Shown here piece after piece: positions 9,402 to 18,081 of a stretch of 64,000 nucleotides of DNA. The position numbers and the translations under genes were made by a program. A model generated the notes under the pieces. It was not told the DNA's origin. It searched no databases and was given only the letters and a program-made list of their open reading frames with translations. The number at the start of each line of letters is the position of its first letter. The stretch's first letter is position 1. This stretch comes from Mycobacterium terramassiliense (GTDB lineage: Bacteria > Actinomycetota > Actinomycetes > Mycobacteriales > Mycobacteriaceae), in assembly GCF_900157385.1 (NCBI RefSeq), contig NZ_LT717701.1, forward strand, positions 2,248,219 through 2,312,218, in the 5' to 3' direction.

Positions 9402-9413
9402 GATCGTCGCCGG

Positions 9414-10178
9414 CTACTTGGGCGCGAACCGTTGGCCGGCGTCGAGTCGGATAGTCGACCCGTTAAGCATCTGGTTCTCGACGATGGACAGCGCCAGGGC
9501 GGCGTACTCCTCCGGCTTGCCCATCCGACGCGGGAAGGCCGCGTCGCGGGTCAGCTCACCAGCCATCTTCTCTGGAATCCGCGACGTAATCCCGGTCGCG
9601 AACAGGCTCGGCGCCACGGCGGTGACCCGGATGCCGAGGCTGCCGAGATCACGCGCCATGGTCAACGTCATTCCGGCGATCGCGGCCTTCGCGGCGCTAT
9701 AGGCGACCTGCCCGATCTGCCCTTCGAACGCCGCAATCGAGGAGGTGTTGACGATCACGCCGCGTTCGTCGTCGTCGGGCTCGTTGCGGCTCATATGCCA
9801 AGCCTGTAACCGGTTCAGGTTGAAGGTGGCGATCAGGTTGAGCTCGATCACGGACCGGAACGCATCCAGGGAATGCGGCCCGGTCTTGGAAAGCGTTCGT
9901 GCTGATACGCCGCCGCCGGCAGTGTTGATCGCGATGTGCAGGGCTCCCAGGTCGTCGACGGCCGCCTCCAGCGCGGTCTGCACACGGTCGCTGTCGGTTA
10001 CGTTGCACGGGTGAAACGACGCGCCGGCGCCTAATTCCTTGGCCACGGCGGCTCCGTCGGATGTCGGCAGGTCCAATACGGCGACTCGCGCACCCTGCTC
10101 TGCCAGGCGTTCGGCGGTCGCCCGTCCCATGCCCGAGGCGCCTCCGACGACCACCGCGGCGCTGTCCTTGACCTTCAC
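9414..10178 (-). CDS. SDR, 3-hydroxyacyl-CoA dehydrogenase type II-like
   Basis: Classical SDR, 254 residues, resembling HSD17B10-type 3-hydroxyacyl-CoA dehydrogenases by the long loop after NTAGG, the FNLNRLQAWHM segment and GQIGQVAYSAAKAAIAGM. Cofactor motif GGASGMG near residue 12; catalytic Tyr-Lys in YSAAK. A closely similar SDR is encoded at 25.2 kb. First gene of the SDR pair, transcribed away from the DUF35-thiolase gene across a shared promoter region with a strong palindrome. Confidence 0.88.
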   Translation of the reverse strand: MKVKDSAAVVVGGASGMGRATAERLAEQGARVAVLDLPTSDGAAVAKELGAGASFHPCNVTDSDRVQTALEAAVDDLGALHIAINTAGGGVSARTLSKTGPHSLDAFRSVIELNLIATFNLNRLQAWHMSRNEPDDDERGVIVNTSSIAAFEGQIGQVAYSAAKAAIAGMTLTMARDLGSLGIRVTAVAPSLFATGITSRIPEKMAGELTRDAAFPRRMGKPEEYAALALSIVENQMLNGSTIRLDAGQRFAPK

Positions 10179-10238
10179 ACCAACCCCTGTCTGCTGTCAT
10201 GACTGATTGTCCTCTTACGAGGTCATCACAGTACCGAT

Positions 10239-10259
10239 TAGTAGAGTTACGCTCTACTA
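10239..10259. promoter_or_regulatory. Perfect 8-bp palindrome, probable operator
   Basis: Inverted repeat with arms TAGTAGAG and CTCTACTA separated by TTACG. It lies between the divergent SDR operon (start 10178) and the DUF35-thiolase operon (start 10332), 61 and 72 bp from the two starts, in an AT-rich stretch. This size and symmetry fit a dimeric TetR or GntR-type repressor. It is not the published KstR or KstR2 motif as I know them. No regulator gene is nearby, so the binding protein is unknown. Confidence 0.6.
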
Positions 10260-10331
10260 TTACGGCCGATCATATATCCGTAATCTGTTACGGTTCGTGT
10301 TGGTTGTTCGTCGGTTGTGACCGGAGGTGTG

Positions 10332-12002
10332 ATGACAGAGCCCGGCCCCGCCGATCCGGTTGTGCGGCCGTTGCCCCACACGAGCGTCAGCAGCGAGCCG
10401 TTCTGGACAAGCGGAGCCGACGGGCGTTTGCGGATCGCTCAATGCCAAACGTGCGCCCGGTACCACCACCCGCCGCGCCCCATCTGTCCGCACTGCCGCG
10501 GCGTCGAGGTGGCTATGACGCCGGTATCGGGACGCGCGACGGTCGCCGGCTTGACCGTGAACCATCAGCAGTGGCTGCCAGGCTTCCCGCCGCCCTACGT
10601 CGTCGCCGTCGTCGCTATCGCCGAAGACCTATCGGCCCGGCTCACCACAAACATCGTCGGCTGCGGCCCCGACCACGTCGCCATCGGACTGCGGGTCAAG
10701 GTGGTGTTCGAGCAGCAGGACGATATCTGGATTCCGCTGTTCGAACCCGATTCCGAGGCCGCCGATGCCGGCCCGGTCCCAGGGCCCCGTGATCTCACTC
10801 GCGACGTGCGGCCCATGTCGTCCACCCGCAAGTTCGAGGACAAGGTGGCGCTCACCGGGGTCGGGAGTTCGACGATCGGGCGTCGCCTCATGGTCGATCC
10901 GTTGTCACTGACGGTGACGGCGTGCCTGCGCGCCGTGGCCGACGCGGGCCTGACGCTGGACGACATCGACGGCTTGGCCACCTATCCGGGAGGACTTGCC
11001 GGGGGGATGTCGGAGGGCGGGGTCACCGCGGTCGAGGAGGCGTTGCGCATTCGGCCAACCTGGATTGCGGGTGGGGCTGAAGTTCCCGGGCCTACAGGCA
11101 GCGTCGTGTCCGCCATGCTCGCCGTCGCGGCCGGGCTATGCCGGCACGTGTTGTGCTTTCGGACCGTCTGGGAATCGACGCACACTGCCCTGGCCAGGCG
11201 CGCGAAGGCCGGGGGAGGGCAAAGCCGGGCGTCGGGCATGTTCGAGTGGCGCGCGCCGTTCGGCGCCATGTCGGCCGCCAACTGGATCGGGGTGAACGCC
11301 TCGCATTACTTCTGGCGCTACGGAGGCGACCGCGCCTCGACGCTGGCGCCCATCGCCCTGACGGCGCGCGCGAACGCGTCGCGCAATCCGGCCGCGATCT
11401 ACCGTGACCCCCTTACCCTGGACGATTATCTGTCGGCGCGGATGATCAGCTCGCCGTTCGGCCTCTACGACTGCGACGTGCCGTGCGATGGGGCGATCGC
11501 GGTGATCGTGTCGTCGATCGACACGGCGGTCGACCGGCCGAAACCTCCGGTGCTGGTAGAGGCGGTGGGCACCCAGGTGCTCGATCGGATCTCCTGGGAC
11601 CAGGACACTCTCACGCACGAACCGCAGGTATTCGGTCCGGCGACGCATCTGTGGAGCAGGACCACCCTCCGGCCGGACGATGTCGACGTCGCCGAGCTCT
11701 ACGACGGATTCACCTTCAACGCCGTGTCGTGGCTGGAGGCGCTCGGGTTCTGCGGTGTCGGTGAGGCCGGGGATTTCCTTGACGGCGGAGCGACGATCGC
11801 GCTGGACGGGAAGTTGCCGCTGAATACCCACGGCGGTCAGTTGTCGGCCGGACGGACCCACGGCTTCGGCTTTTTGGCCGAGGCCATCGCGCAACTGCGC
11901 GGCGAGGCGGCCGAGCGACAGGTCGCCGACGCCCGGGTTGCGGTCGTCACTACCGGCGGCGGCACGCCCGGTGGGGCGCTGCTGCTGCGAGGGGGCAACT
12001 GA
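10332..12002 (+). CDS. DUF35 OB-fold protein fused to thiolase-like lipid-transfer (aldolase-type) domain
   Basis: 556-residue fusion. Residues 1-140 are a DUF35 domain with a zinc ribbon (Cys38, Cys41, Cys52, Cys55) and an OB fold; residues about 165-556 are an SCP-x/Ltp thiolase-fold domain. In steroid degradation the aldolase Ltp2 needs a separate DUF35 partner; here both are one chain. The thiolase nucleophile position reads GAEVPGPTGS with no cysteine, while ELYDGFTF and NTHGGQLSAGR are kept, which fits a retro-aldolase better than a thiolase. GGAGG before ATG 10332 sets the start. An internal Met162 has no ribosome site. Confidence 0.85.
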   Translation: MTEPGPADPVVRPLPHTSVSSEPFWTSGADGRLRIAQCQTCARYHHPPRPICPHCRGVEVAMTPVSGRATVAGLTVNHQQWLPGFPPPYVVAVVAIAEDLSARLTTNIVGCGPDHVAIGLRVKVVFEQQDDIWIPLFEPDSEAADAGPVPGPRDLTRDVRPMSSTRKFEDKVALTGVGSSTIGRRLMVDPLSLTVTACLRAVADAGLTLDDIDGLATYPGGLAGGMSEGGVTAVEEALRIRPTWIAGGAEVPGPTGSVVSAMLAVAAGLCRHVLCFRTVWESTHTALARRAKAGGGQSRASGMFEWRAPFGAMSAANWIGVNASHYFWRYGGDRASTLAPIALTARANASRNPAAIYRDPLTLDDYLSARMISSPFGLYDCDVPCDGAIAVIVSSIDTAVDRPKPPVLVEAVGTQVLDRISWDQDTLTHEPQVFGPATHLWSRTTLRPDDVDVAELYDGFTFNAVSWLEALGFCGVGEAGDFLDGGATIALDGKLPLNTHGGQLSAGRTHGFGFLAEAIAQLRGEAAERQVADARVAVVTTGGGTPGGALLLRGGN

Positions 12003-12018
12003 TGCGGAGAACGGACGG

Positions 12019-13218
12019 ATGAAGCTGGAACAGGATCCCGAGATCGATCAGTTTCGCGCGGAGGTCAGAGCTTTCCTCGAGAAGCACCGCCCGCCGGTGC
12101 GCACGATGGGGAAGGCCGGGGTGCGGGCGCCCGAAGCCGAGGACATTCCCGCCCTGCGGGCATGGACCGCCCAGCTGTTCGAGGCCGGATATATCGGCGC
12201 CGACTGGCCCGCCGAATGGGGCGGTATCGGCACCAAAGACGCACTCCGCGCGGCCGTCGTCGGCGAAGAAATGGCGCGGGCGCGGGTACCCATGCCGATC
12301 GGCGCCGGCCTGCTGGCCGCCGCGGCCCTCATCCACTGCGGGCGGCCCGACCAGCAGCGGCGCTACCTGCCCCGGATCCGGACCGGCGAGGACATCTGGT
12401 GCCAACTATTCAGCGAGCCCAGCGCCGGCAGCGACCTGGCGAGTCTGACCACGCGCGCGCGTCGCGACGGCGATGACTTCGTCGTCGACGGTCAAAAGGT
12501 CTGGACCACCAACGGCCAACACGCCCAACTCGGCTACCTGTTGGCCCGAACCAACCCCGATGCACCCCGGCACGCCGGCATCACCGCGTTCGTCCTGGAC
12601 ATGACGAGCCCGGGCGTCGAGGTGCGGCCCCTGCGCGAGATCACCGGCACCAGCGACTTCAACGAAGTCTTCTTGGATGGTGTGCGGATACCCGCGGACA
12701 ACGTGCTCGGCGGAGTCGACCAGGGCTGGAAGGTCGCCACCACCAGCCTCGTCGAGGAGCGCTCCAGTGTGGGCACCGCGGGCATCATCCAGTTGCGTGC
12801 GGTGCGGGATGCGGTGGCGATGGCACGGTCACTGCGGCGCGGATCCGGCCCAGCGCTGGACAACGATGCCGTCCGCCAAGACATCGGCCGCCTCTACGCG
12901 GCCGCACGCGTCAGCGTTCGGCTGGGCCAATACAACCTGTCGCGCGCGTTGAGTGGCGATTCCGACCCCGCCGATGCGCCGTTGGCCAAGGTGCTCTACA
13001 GCGAGACCAATCTCGCGCTCACCGAGTTCGGACTCGGACTGCAGGGCACCGATGGGTTGCTCACCGAAGACGACCCCGAGGCGATCGCCGGCGGTTGGTG
13101 GCAGGACGCCTTCCTTTATTCGCGGGCTCTGACGATCGCCGGTGGTGCCAACGAGGTATTGCGCAACGTGATCGCCGAACGCTCGCTCGGATTGCCCAGG
13201 GAACCGCGCGGTTCTTGA
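12019..13218 (+). CDS. Acyl-CoA dehydrogenase, pair B subunit 1
   Basis: Flavin acyl-CoA dehydrogenase, 399 residues. FAD/substrate motif QLFSEPSAGSDLASLTTRA, then FVVDGQKVWTTNGQHA, and C-terminal IAGGANEVLRNVIAERSLGLPR. It begins 16 bp after the DUF35-thiolase stop in a three-gene plus-strand operon. As with the pair at 6.4-8.6 kb, the next gene encodes an unequal partner with the other C-terminal signature, so a heterotetramer is likely. Confidence 0.88.
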   Translation: MKLEQDPEIDQFRAEVRAFLEKHRPPVRTMGKAGVRAPEAEDIPALRAWTAQLFEAGYIGADWPAEWGGIGTKDALRAAVVGEEMARARVPMPIGAGLLAAAALIHCGRPDQQRRYLPRIRTGEDIWCQLFSEPSAGSDLASLTTRARRDGDDFVVDGQKVWTTNGQHAQLGYLLARTNPDAPRHAGITAFVLDMTSPGVEVRPLREITGTSDFNEVFLDGVRIPADNVLGGVDQGWKVATTSLVEERSSVGTAGIIQLRAVRDAVAMARSLRRGSGPALDNDAVRQDIGRLYAAARVSVRLGQYNLSRALSGDSDPADAPLAKVLYSETNLALTEFGLGLQGTDGLLTEDDPEAIAGGWWQDAFLYSRALTIAGGANEVLRNVIAERSLGLPREPRGS

Positions 13219-13236
13219 CGTCTTTGGAGGTAACTC

Positions 13237-14367
13237 GTGGACTTCACCGTGAGTGACGAACAACGGATGCTCATCGAAAGCACCCGCAAGTTGCTGGCAC
13301 GCGAATCGCCGATCAGTCGCGTGCGCGAACTCGCCGGCCAGGATGAACACGGCTACGACGAGCGCGTGTGGCAACGGGGCGTGGAACTCGGGTGGGCCGG
13401 GTTACTCATCGCCGAGGAGTACGACGGTTTGGGGCGCGATCTGGTGGACGTTGCGCTGATCGCCGAAGAACACGGCAGGACGGTGCAGCCGGGCCCACTC
13501 ATCGGTAACGCCCTTGCGGCAGTGGTGATCTCACAGTCGGGACGCCACGACCTGTGCTCGGAGATATTGCCGCTACTGGCCGGTGGCCGGGGTGTCGCAG
13601 CGTGGGCCTTCGCGGAGTCGCGCCAGCCGTGGGACGCCGAAGGAGTGTGCGCGGTGGCTACCGAACACGCCGGGGGCTTCCGGCTGAGCGGCATCAAGGT
13701 CGCCGTGCAGGACGCCGAGGTCGCGGGCTGGATTGTGGTCACCGCCCAACTGGGAGGCCGCCTGGCGCAGTTCCTCGTCGACCGGCGGGCCGCGGGAATC
13801 GGTGTGCGGCGACAGCACACCCTCGACATCACCCGGCGCCTCGACGAGGTCGTGTTCGACGATGTTGCGGTGCCGTCGTCGGTGCTGCTGCACGCAGGCG
13901 AGGCGGCGGAAGCGGCCGTGGCGCACCAAAATCGTTGTGGCGCAGTGCTCGTCAGCGCCGACAACATCGGTGTCGGTGAGGCCGTGCTGGAGATGACCGT
14001 CCAGTACGCAAAGCTGCGGGTGCAGTTCGGGCGCCCCATTGGTAGCTTCCAGGCCGTCAAACACAAGTGCGCGACGATGCGGATGTGGCTGCAAGCGTCG
14101 AAGGCAGCCACCTATTACGCCGCGATGGCCGTGGCCGCCGACGCAGACGATGCCGAGGAAGCCGCCAGCGTCGCAAAGGCTTACACCTCTGCGGCGATCG
14201 CCGCTCTGACCAGCGAAGCCCTTCAGGTGCACGGCGGTATCGGCTTCACGTGGGAACACGACCTGCATCTCTACCACCGCCGGGCCAGGGCGAACCAAGT
14301 CCTTTTCGGTGATCCCTACCTGCACCACGAGCGGCTCGCGGCGGCGTTGGAAACGGCGACCGCCTAG
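13237..14367 (+). CDS. Acyl-CoA dehydrogenase, pair B subunit 2
   Basis: Flavin acyl-CoA dehydrogenase partner, 376 residues. GTG start with GGAGG eight bases upstream. The middle domain is weakly conserved, whereas the C-terminus has LQVHGGIGFTWEHDLHLYHRRA, the signature of the second subunit of paired mycobacterial FadEs. Its end overlaps the convergent alpha/beta hydrolase gene by 4 bp. Confidence 0.87.
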   Translation: MDFTVSDEQRMLIESTRKLLARESPISRVRELAGQDEHGYDERVWQRGVELGWAGLLIAEEYDGLGRDLVDVALIAEEHGRTVQPGPLIGNALAAVVISQSGRHDLCSEILPLLAGGRGVAAWAFAESRQPWDAEGVCAVATEHAGGFRLSGIKVAVQDAEVAGWIVVTAQLGGRLAQFLVDRRAAGIGVRRQHTLDITRRLDEVVFDDVAVPSSVLLHAGEAAEAAVAHQNRCGAVLVSADNIGVGEAVLEMTVQYAKLRVQFGRPIGSFQAVKHKCATMRMWLQASKAATYYAAMAVAADADDAEEAASVAKAYTSAAIAALTSEALQVHGGIGFTWEHDLHLYHRRARANQVLFGDPYLHHERLAAALETATA

Positions 14368-15302
14368 CCGATAGTGCGCTGGCCGAACTGGCGCGCCAGC
14401 CAGTCCGCGCTGTCGCGTGCCGCAGTTCGAGCCACCGCGGTGTCGGCGAACATGTCGAAGCCGTGCACGGCGCCCGCGTAGACGTGCAGTTCGGTGGGTA
14501 CCGCCGCCCGGCACAGTCGCGCCGCGAAGTCGATCGACTCATCACGCAGACAGTCCGCCGTGCCGACACCAATGAAAGTCGATGGCAGACAGCTTAATTC
14601 GCTCACCCGCGCCGGCGCCGCATCCGCAGGAACGTCGTCGGTGCCGTACCGGTCGCCGAGGTAACTGCGCCAGCCGAACGTATTGGATTCCCGGGTCCAC
14701 ACCGGCAATCCCTCAAGTTGGCTCGATGGGGTGAGGCCGCGGTCATCGAGCATCGGATACTCCAGGTATTGAAATGCCAAGGGGACGTTCGCGCCGTCGC
14801 GGCACCGCAGGGCCAGGCCGGCAGCGAGTGCCCCACCGGCACTGCGTCCGCCGATCCCGATCCGCCGTGAGTCGATGCGCAGATCATCGGCGTGCTCGAC
14901 GATGAACCGCAACCCGGCCTCGCAGTCGTCCAGCGGTGCGGGGTAGGAGGCTTCGGGTGCCAGCCGGTATTCGACGCTGATGCAGACACAACCCAATGAG
15001 CGGCACCACTCGATCATGCGCGCATCGTCCATGTGCCGGTTGCCGATCACCATCCCGCCGCCGTGCATCCAGTACAGGACGGGCGGCTCGTTGGCGGATT
15101 CGACGGGTCGCAGCACCGACAGTGCGACGCCATCGGGTTCGGTGGTCAGCTCGACGCGCTCGATGTCGGGCGCGGACTGCGGCTCGAAAATCGACCCGGC
15201 GCGCATGGCCGGAAGTTTGTCGAGCGAGAAGTCGAAATCCGGAAATCCGCGCAGGCTTTCGGCGATCTCCGGGTCGATCCAAGCGGAACGAGTCTTCGCC
15301 AT
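14364..15302 (-). CDS. Alpha/beta hydrolase, hormone-sensitive-lipase family
   Basis: Esterase or lipase of the HSL/LipI type, 312 residues. Oxyanion motif MHGGGMVIG and nucleophile elbow GGRSAGGAL with Ser as nucleophile; the family's YRLAPE precedes it, and the C-terminal GAVHGFDMF provides the catalytic His. I chose ATG 15302, which overlaps the SDR stop as TGATG, over a TTG three bases earlier. No signal peptide, so it acts in the cytosol, probably on an ester in the local pathway. Confidence 0.88.
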   Translation of the reverse strand: MAKTRSAWIDPEIAESLRGFPDFDFSLDKLPAMRAGSIFEPQSAPDIERVELTTEPDGVALSVLRPVESANEPPVLYWMHGGGMVIGNRHMDDARMIEWCRSLGCVCISVEYRLAPEASYPAPLDDCEAGLRFIVEHADDLRIDSRRIGIGGRSAGGALAAGLALRCRDGANVPLAFQYLEYPMLDDRGLTPSSQLEGLPVWTRESNTFGWRSYLGDRYGTDDVPADAAPARVSELSCLPSTFIGVGTADCLRDESIDFAARLCRAAVPTELHVYAGAVHGFDMFADTAVARTAARDSADWLARQFGQRTIG

Positions 15303-16138
15303 CAACCGACACCCATCAGGTGCTTGCCCGCGCCCACGAGTCCACCGTCGACTCGAATGTCGCAGCCGGAGATGAACGCCGCGGCGTCGGATTCAAGGAA
15401 GGCCACCGTGGCGGCGATGTCCTCCGGGCGTCCAGGCAGCGGCCGGTCCGGGCGCTTGACCGGGGTCACCTCGATCATCACCGGAATGATCTCCTGACGA
15501 TCCAGTTCCAGCCGGCCCATCGGCGTATCGATCAGGCCGGGCGAGATCGCGACGGTACGTCCGCCCCTCTTGCCCCACGGCGTGGCCAGCCGTTCGGCCA
15601 GCCGGGTAACACCGCGCTTGGCCAGGACGTAGGCCGTGGCACTGTCGAGCGCCCTGCCCAGGGCCTGTTCGATGGCAGTGAGGAACCCGTCGGCCAGCGG
15701 ATCGTCCAACAACGGTTCGACGGCGGCGGGGACTTCGCTGTAGCCGGCGATCGATCCGATCAGGATCGCGGAGCTGCCCGGGTTGACCAACGGGAACAAG
15801 GCGTCGGTGATGCGCATCGATCCGGCCAAGTCCACATCGAGGACTGTCTCCGCGTCGGCCATGTCCGGTGAAACACCCGCGGTGTGAACGAGGCAGCGCA
15901 GGCGGCCAAGCTGGCGCACCCGATCGGCGAGCGCGGCGACGTCAGCCGGGGACGTCACGTCGCAGCGCAGCGTGTCGACGTCCGCCCCGGTCGCGCTCAG
16001 GGCCTTGCGTGCCTGGTCGAGCAGGTCCTCGCGGACGTCGACGAGCAGCAGACGCCCGCGGTCCGCGAGCGCGCGGGCGCAGGCCAGTCCCATCCCGCCC
16101 GCACCCCCAGTGATCACCAGAACGTTGTCCACAGTCAT
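15302..16138 (-). CDS. Short-chain dehydrogenase/reductase
   Basis: SDR, 278 residues. Cofactor motif GGAGGMG near residue 12; LVHTAG replaces the usual NNAG; the catalytic Tyr-Lys appears as YVLAKRG. A long insert (VPAAVEPLLDDPLADGFLTAIEQALG) sits between the Ser and the Tyr, as in 3-alpha-hydroxysteroid dehydrogenase-like SDRs, so an alcohol on a cyclic substrate is a plausible target. It is translationally coupled to the downstream alpha/beta hydrolase. Confidence 0.85.
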   Translation of the reverse strand: MTVDNVLVITGGAGGMGLACARALADRGRLLLVDVREDLLDQARKALSATGADVDTLRCDVTSPADVAALADRVRQLGRLRCLVHTAGVSPDMADAETVLDVDLAGSMRITDALFPLVNPGSSAILIGSIAGYSEVPAAVEPLLDDPLADGFLTAIEQALGRALDSATAYVLAKRGVTRLAERLATPWGKRGGRTVAISPGLIDTPMGRLELDRQEIIPVMIEVTPVKRPDRPLPGRPEDIAATVAFLESDAAAFISGCDIRVDGGLVGAGKHLMGVG

Positions 16139-16227
16139 CGTGTCCTCTCATCGGTGGATCACTACCGGCCCAGTCACCAAACGAATCCGTCGACAGCGGC
16201 GGTGTGCCATTCAAGTAACTTAAAGCA

Positions 16228-16282
16228 TGCGATAGAAGAGACCTAGGTTGTCTCCAAAAGAATATAATGGTCTACTCGAAGC
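16228..16282 (+). promoter_or_regulatory. Promoter of the ferredoxin gene with consensus -10
   Basis: TATAAT at 16263-16268 ends 14 bp before the ferredoxin ATG, so the transcript would have a leader of only about 8 bases. No good -35 is seen 17 bp upstream. An imperfect inverted repeat, GAGAC at about 16239-16243 and GTCTC at about 16250-16254, sits just upstream and could be an operator. The SDR-hydrolase operon runs in the opposite direction from 16138. Confidence 0.55.
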
Positions 16283-16477
16283 ATGAAGGTGACAGTCGAG
16301 CCGGACCTTTGCGAAGCCAACGCGTTGTGCGTGGCAGCCGCTCCCGAAGTGTTCGATCTTGTCGATGACGACGTCGTCAATATCCTGCTTCCGGAACCGC
16401 CGGCGGAGATAGAGCCGGCCGTAGTTGAAGCAGTGATCGCCTGTCCGAAGCAGGCACTACGGCTACTGATGGACTGA
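16283..16477 (+). CDS. 3Fe-4S ferredoxin, P450 redox partner type
   Basis: Small electron carrier, 64 residues. The cluster-binding motif is CEANALC, a C-x-x-N-x-x-C arrangement that lacks the fourth cysteine of 4Fe-4S ferredoxins, followed by a distal CP in IACPKQALRLL. Such ferredoxins pass electrons to P450s in mycobacteria, usually from a gene adjacent to the P450; here the nearest P450s are 11 kb upstream and 7 kb downstream. No ribosome site is clear, in keeping with a nearly leaderless message. Confidence 0.9.
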   Translation: MKVTVEPDLCEANALCVAAAPEVFDLVDDDVVNILLPEPPAEIEPAVVEAVIACPKQALRLLMD

Positions 16478-16609
16478 TCGCTGTGGACCAGGCGGCCCTC
16501 TAATGCATATGTACGTTGCATAATACGAACTTATCGTTCTACTCTGAGGGAGGTCGGCTTGCGGCTGACGTGAGAGTGTGTTTACCCGCCTGTGTCATGA
16601 GGAGTCCCT

Positions 16610-17737
16610 ATGCTGCCCGACGACGCCAAAATCATCTCCGTCGACGACCACGTCATCGAGCACCCCCGGGTGTGGCTGGACCGAGTGCCCGCCAAGTACG
16701 CCGACGTGGCTCCGCGCATCGTCAAGCTGCCCGACGGCAACGACACCTGGCTCTACGAGGGCAGTCAGTCAGGCAATTTTGCCCTCAACGCCGTTGCCGG
16801 TAAGCATCCCCGCGACTTCGGGATGGACCCGCGCAGCTACGACGACATGTTGCCCGGGTGTCATGACATCGCCGACCGCATCAAGGACATGGACACCGAG
16901 GGCGTGTGGGCGCAGCTGTGCTTCCCGAACTTCGGCGGATTCGCCGGCAGCACGTTTCACAAGGCCAAAGACAAGGACTTCGCCAAGCTCTGCATCAGCG
17001 CCTACAACGACTTCATCCTCGACGAATGGTGCGCCTATGCGCCCGAACGTCAGATCCCGCTGGTGATGGTTCCGTTCTGGGACATCGAGGCCTCCGTTGC
17101 CGAAGTCGAGCGCACCGCGGCCAAAGGCGCCAAGTCCATCTCCTTCATCGAGGCCCCGCACAAGATCGGGCTGCCCTCGTTTCACACTGACCACTGGGAT
17201 CCGCTGCTGCGGGTCTGCGAGGAAGCCGGACTACCGCTGTCCATGCACTTCGGCTCCGGTGGCATGCCCCAGGGGCTCGCCCCCGACGGCGACCTGTTCA
17301 TCGGCATCGCGTTGTTCGGGTTGAACTCGATGATGGCCACCGTCGACCTGCTGATGTCGGAGGTCTTCTACAAATTCCCCAAACTCAAGGTCGCGCTGTC
17401 CGAGGGCGGTATCGGATGGATGCCCTACCTGTTGGAGCGCATCGACTACTCGTTCGGCCGGCACAAGTACTGGTGCAACATCAACGCCGACAAGCTGCCC
17501 TCGGAGCTGTTCCGCGAGCACATCTACGGGTGCTTCATCTCCGACCGGTCCGGAATCGAGCAGCGCCACCGCATCGGCGTGGACAACATCATGTTCGAAA
17601 GCGACTACCCGCATTCGGATTCCAACTGGCCGCACACCCGCAAGCTGCTCGCCGAGCAGTTGGTCGACGTGCCCGACGACGAAGCACGCAAGATCGTCGA
17701 GCTCAACGCTCGCGCCGTGTACAACTTCTGGGCCTGA
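16610..17737 (+). CDS. Amidohydrolase-2 family metal-dependent hydrolase/decarboxylase
   Basis: TIM-barrel amidohydrolase-2 protein, 375 residues, paralogous to the one at 4.96 kb. The N-terminal metal site is ISVDDHVIEHP, a barrel His is in SMHFGSGG, and the final Asp is in MFESDYPHSDSNWP. Preceded by GAGGAG. First of a plus-strand series running through a small repeat protein, FadD and the broken thiolase. The combination with a CoA ligase suggests it makes a carboxylic acid for activation, but the reaction is not known. Confidence 0.87.
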   Translation: MLPDDAKIISVDDHVIEHPRVWLDRVPAKYADVAPRIVKLPDGNDTWLYEGSQSGNFALNAVAGKHPRDFGMDPRSYDDMLPGCHDIADRIKDMDTEGVWAQLCFPNFGGFAGSTFHKAKDKDFAKLCISAYNDFILDEWCAYAPERQIPLVMVPFWDIEASVAEVERTAAKGAKSISFIEAPHKIGLPSFHTDHWDPLLRVCEEAGLPLSMHFGSGGMPQGLAPDGDLFIGIALFGLNSMMATVDLLMSEVFYKFPKLKVALSEGGIGWMPYLLERIDYSFGRHKYWCNINADKLPSELFREHIYGCFISDRSGIEQRHRIGVDNIMFESDYPHSDSNWPHTRKLLAEQLVDVPDDEARKIVELNARAVYNFWA

Positions 17738-17766
17738 ACGCCCGCGCGCGCCTCGAAAGGTGATCG

Positions 17767-18069
17767 ATGACCGACCTCACACCGGGGAAGCGCCTGCGCA
17801 GCACGGTAAGTGGTACTGAGATCATCGTCGTACGATCTCCCGCCGCCCCGGTCGAGCTGTCGTGCGGTGGTCAACCGATGACGGCGAACCTGGCGGCGGG
17901 GGCTGCGGGCCAGCCAACCGCCGAGAACGACACCGTGCTCGGTAAGCGCTATGTCGACACCGACACCGGGCTAGAAGTGTTGTGCACCAAGGCAGGACCG
18001 GGTGTGCTCAGCGCAGACGGACGGCAACTCACCATCAAGGCACCCAATGCCCTACCGGCGTCGGACTGA
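17767..18069 (+). CDS. Uncharacterised small protein with two internal repeats
   Basis: 100-residue protein of unknown function. It appears to be built from two related halves: GKRLRSTVSGTEI...ELSCGGQPM (about residues 8-40) and GKRYVDTDTGLEVLCTKAG...DGRQLT (about 59-91). Each half has one cysteine (LSC and VLC), so two copies could together bind a metal or form a disulfide. AAAGGTG lies before the ATG. Wedged between the amidohydrolase and fadD with 29- and 12-bp gaps, so surely part of that operon. No membrane segment or signal peptide. Confidence 0.75.
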   Translation: MTDLTPGKRLRSTVSGTEIIVVRSPAAPVELSCGGQPMTANLAAGAAGQPTAENDTVLGKRYVDTDTGLEVLCTKAGPGVLSADGRQLTIKAPNALPASD

Positions 18070-18081
18070 GGGACGCAGTCG

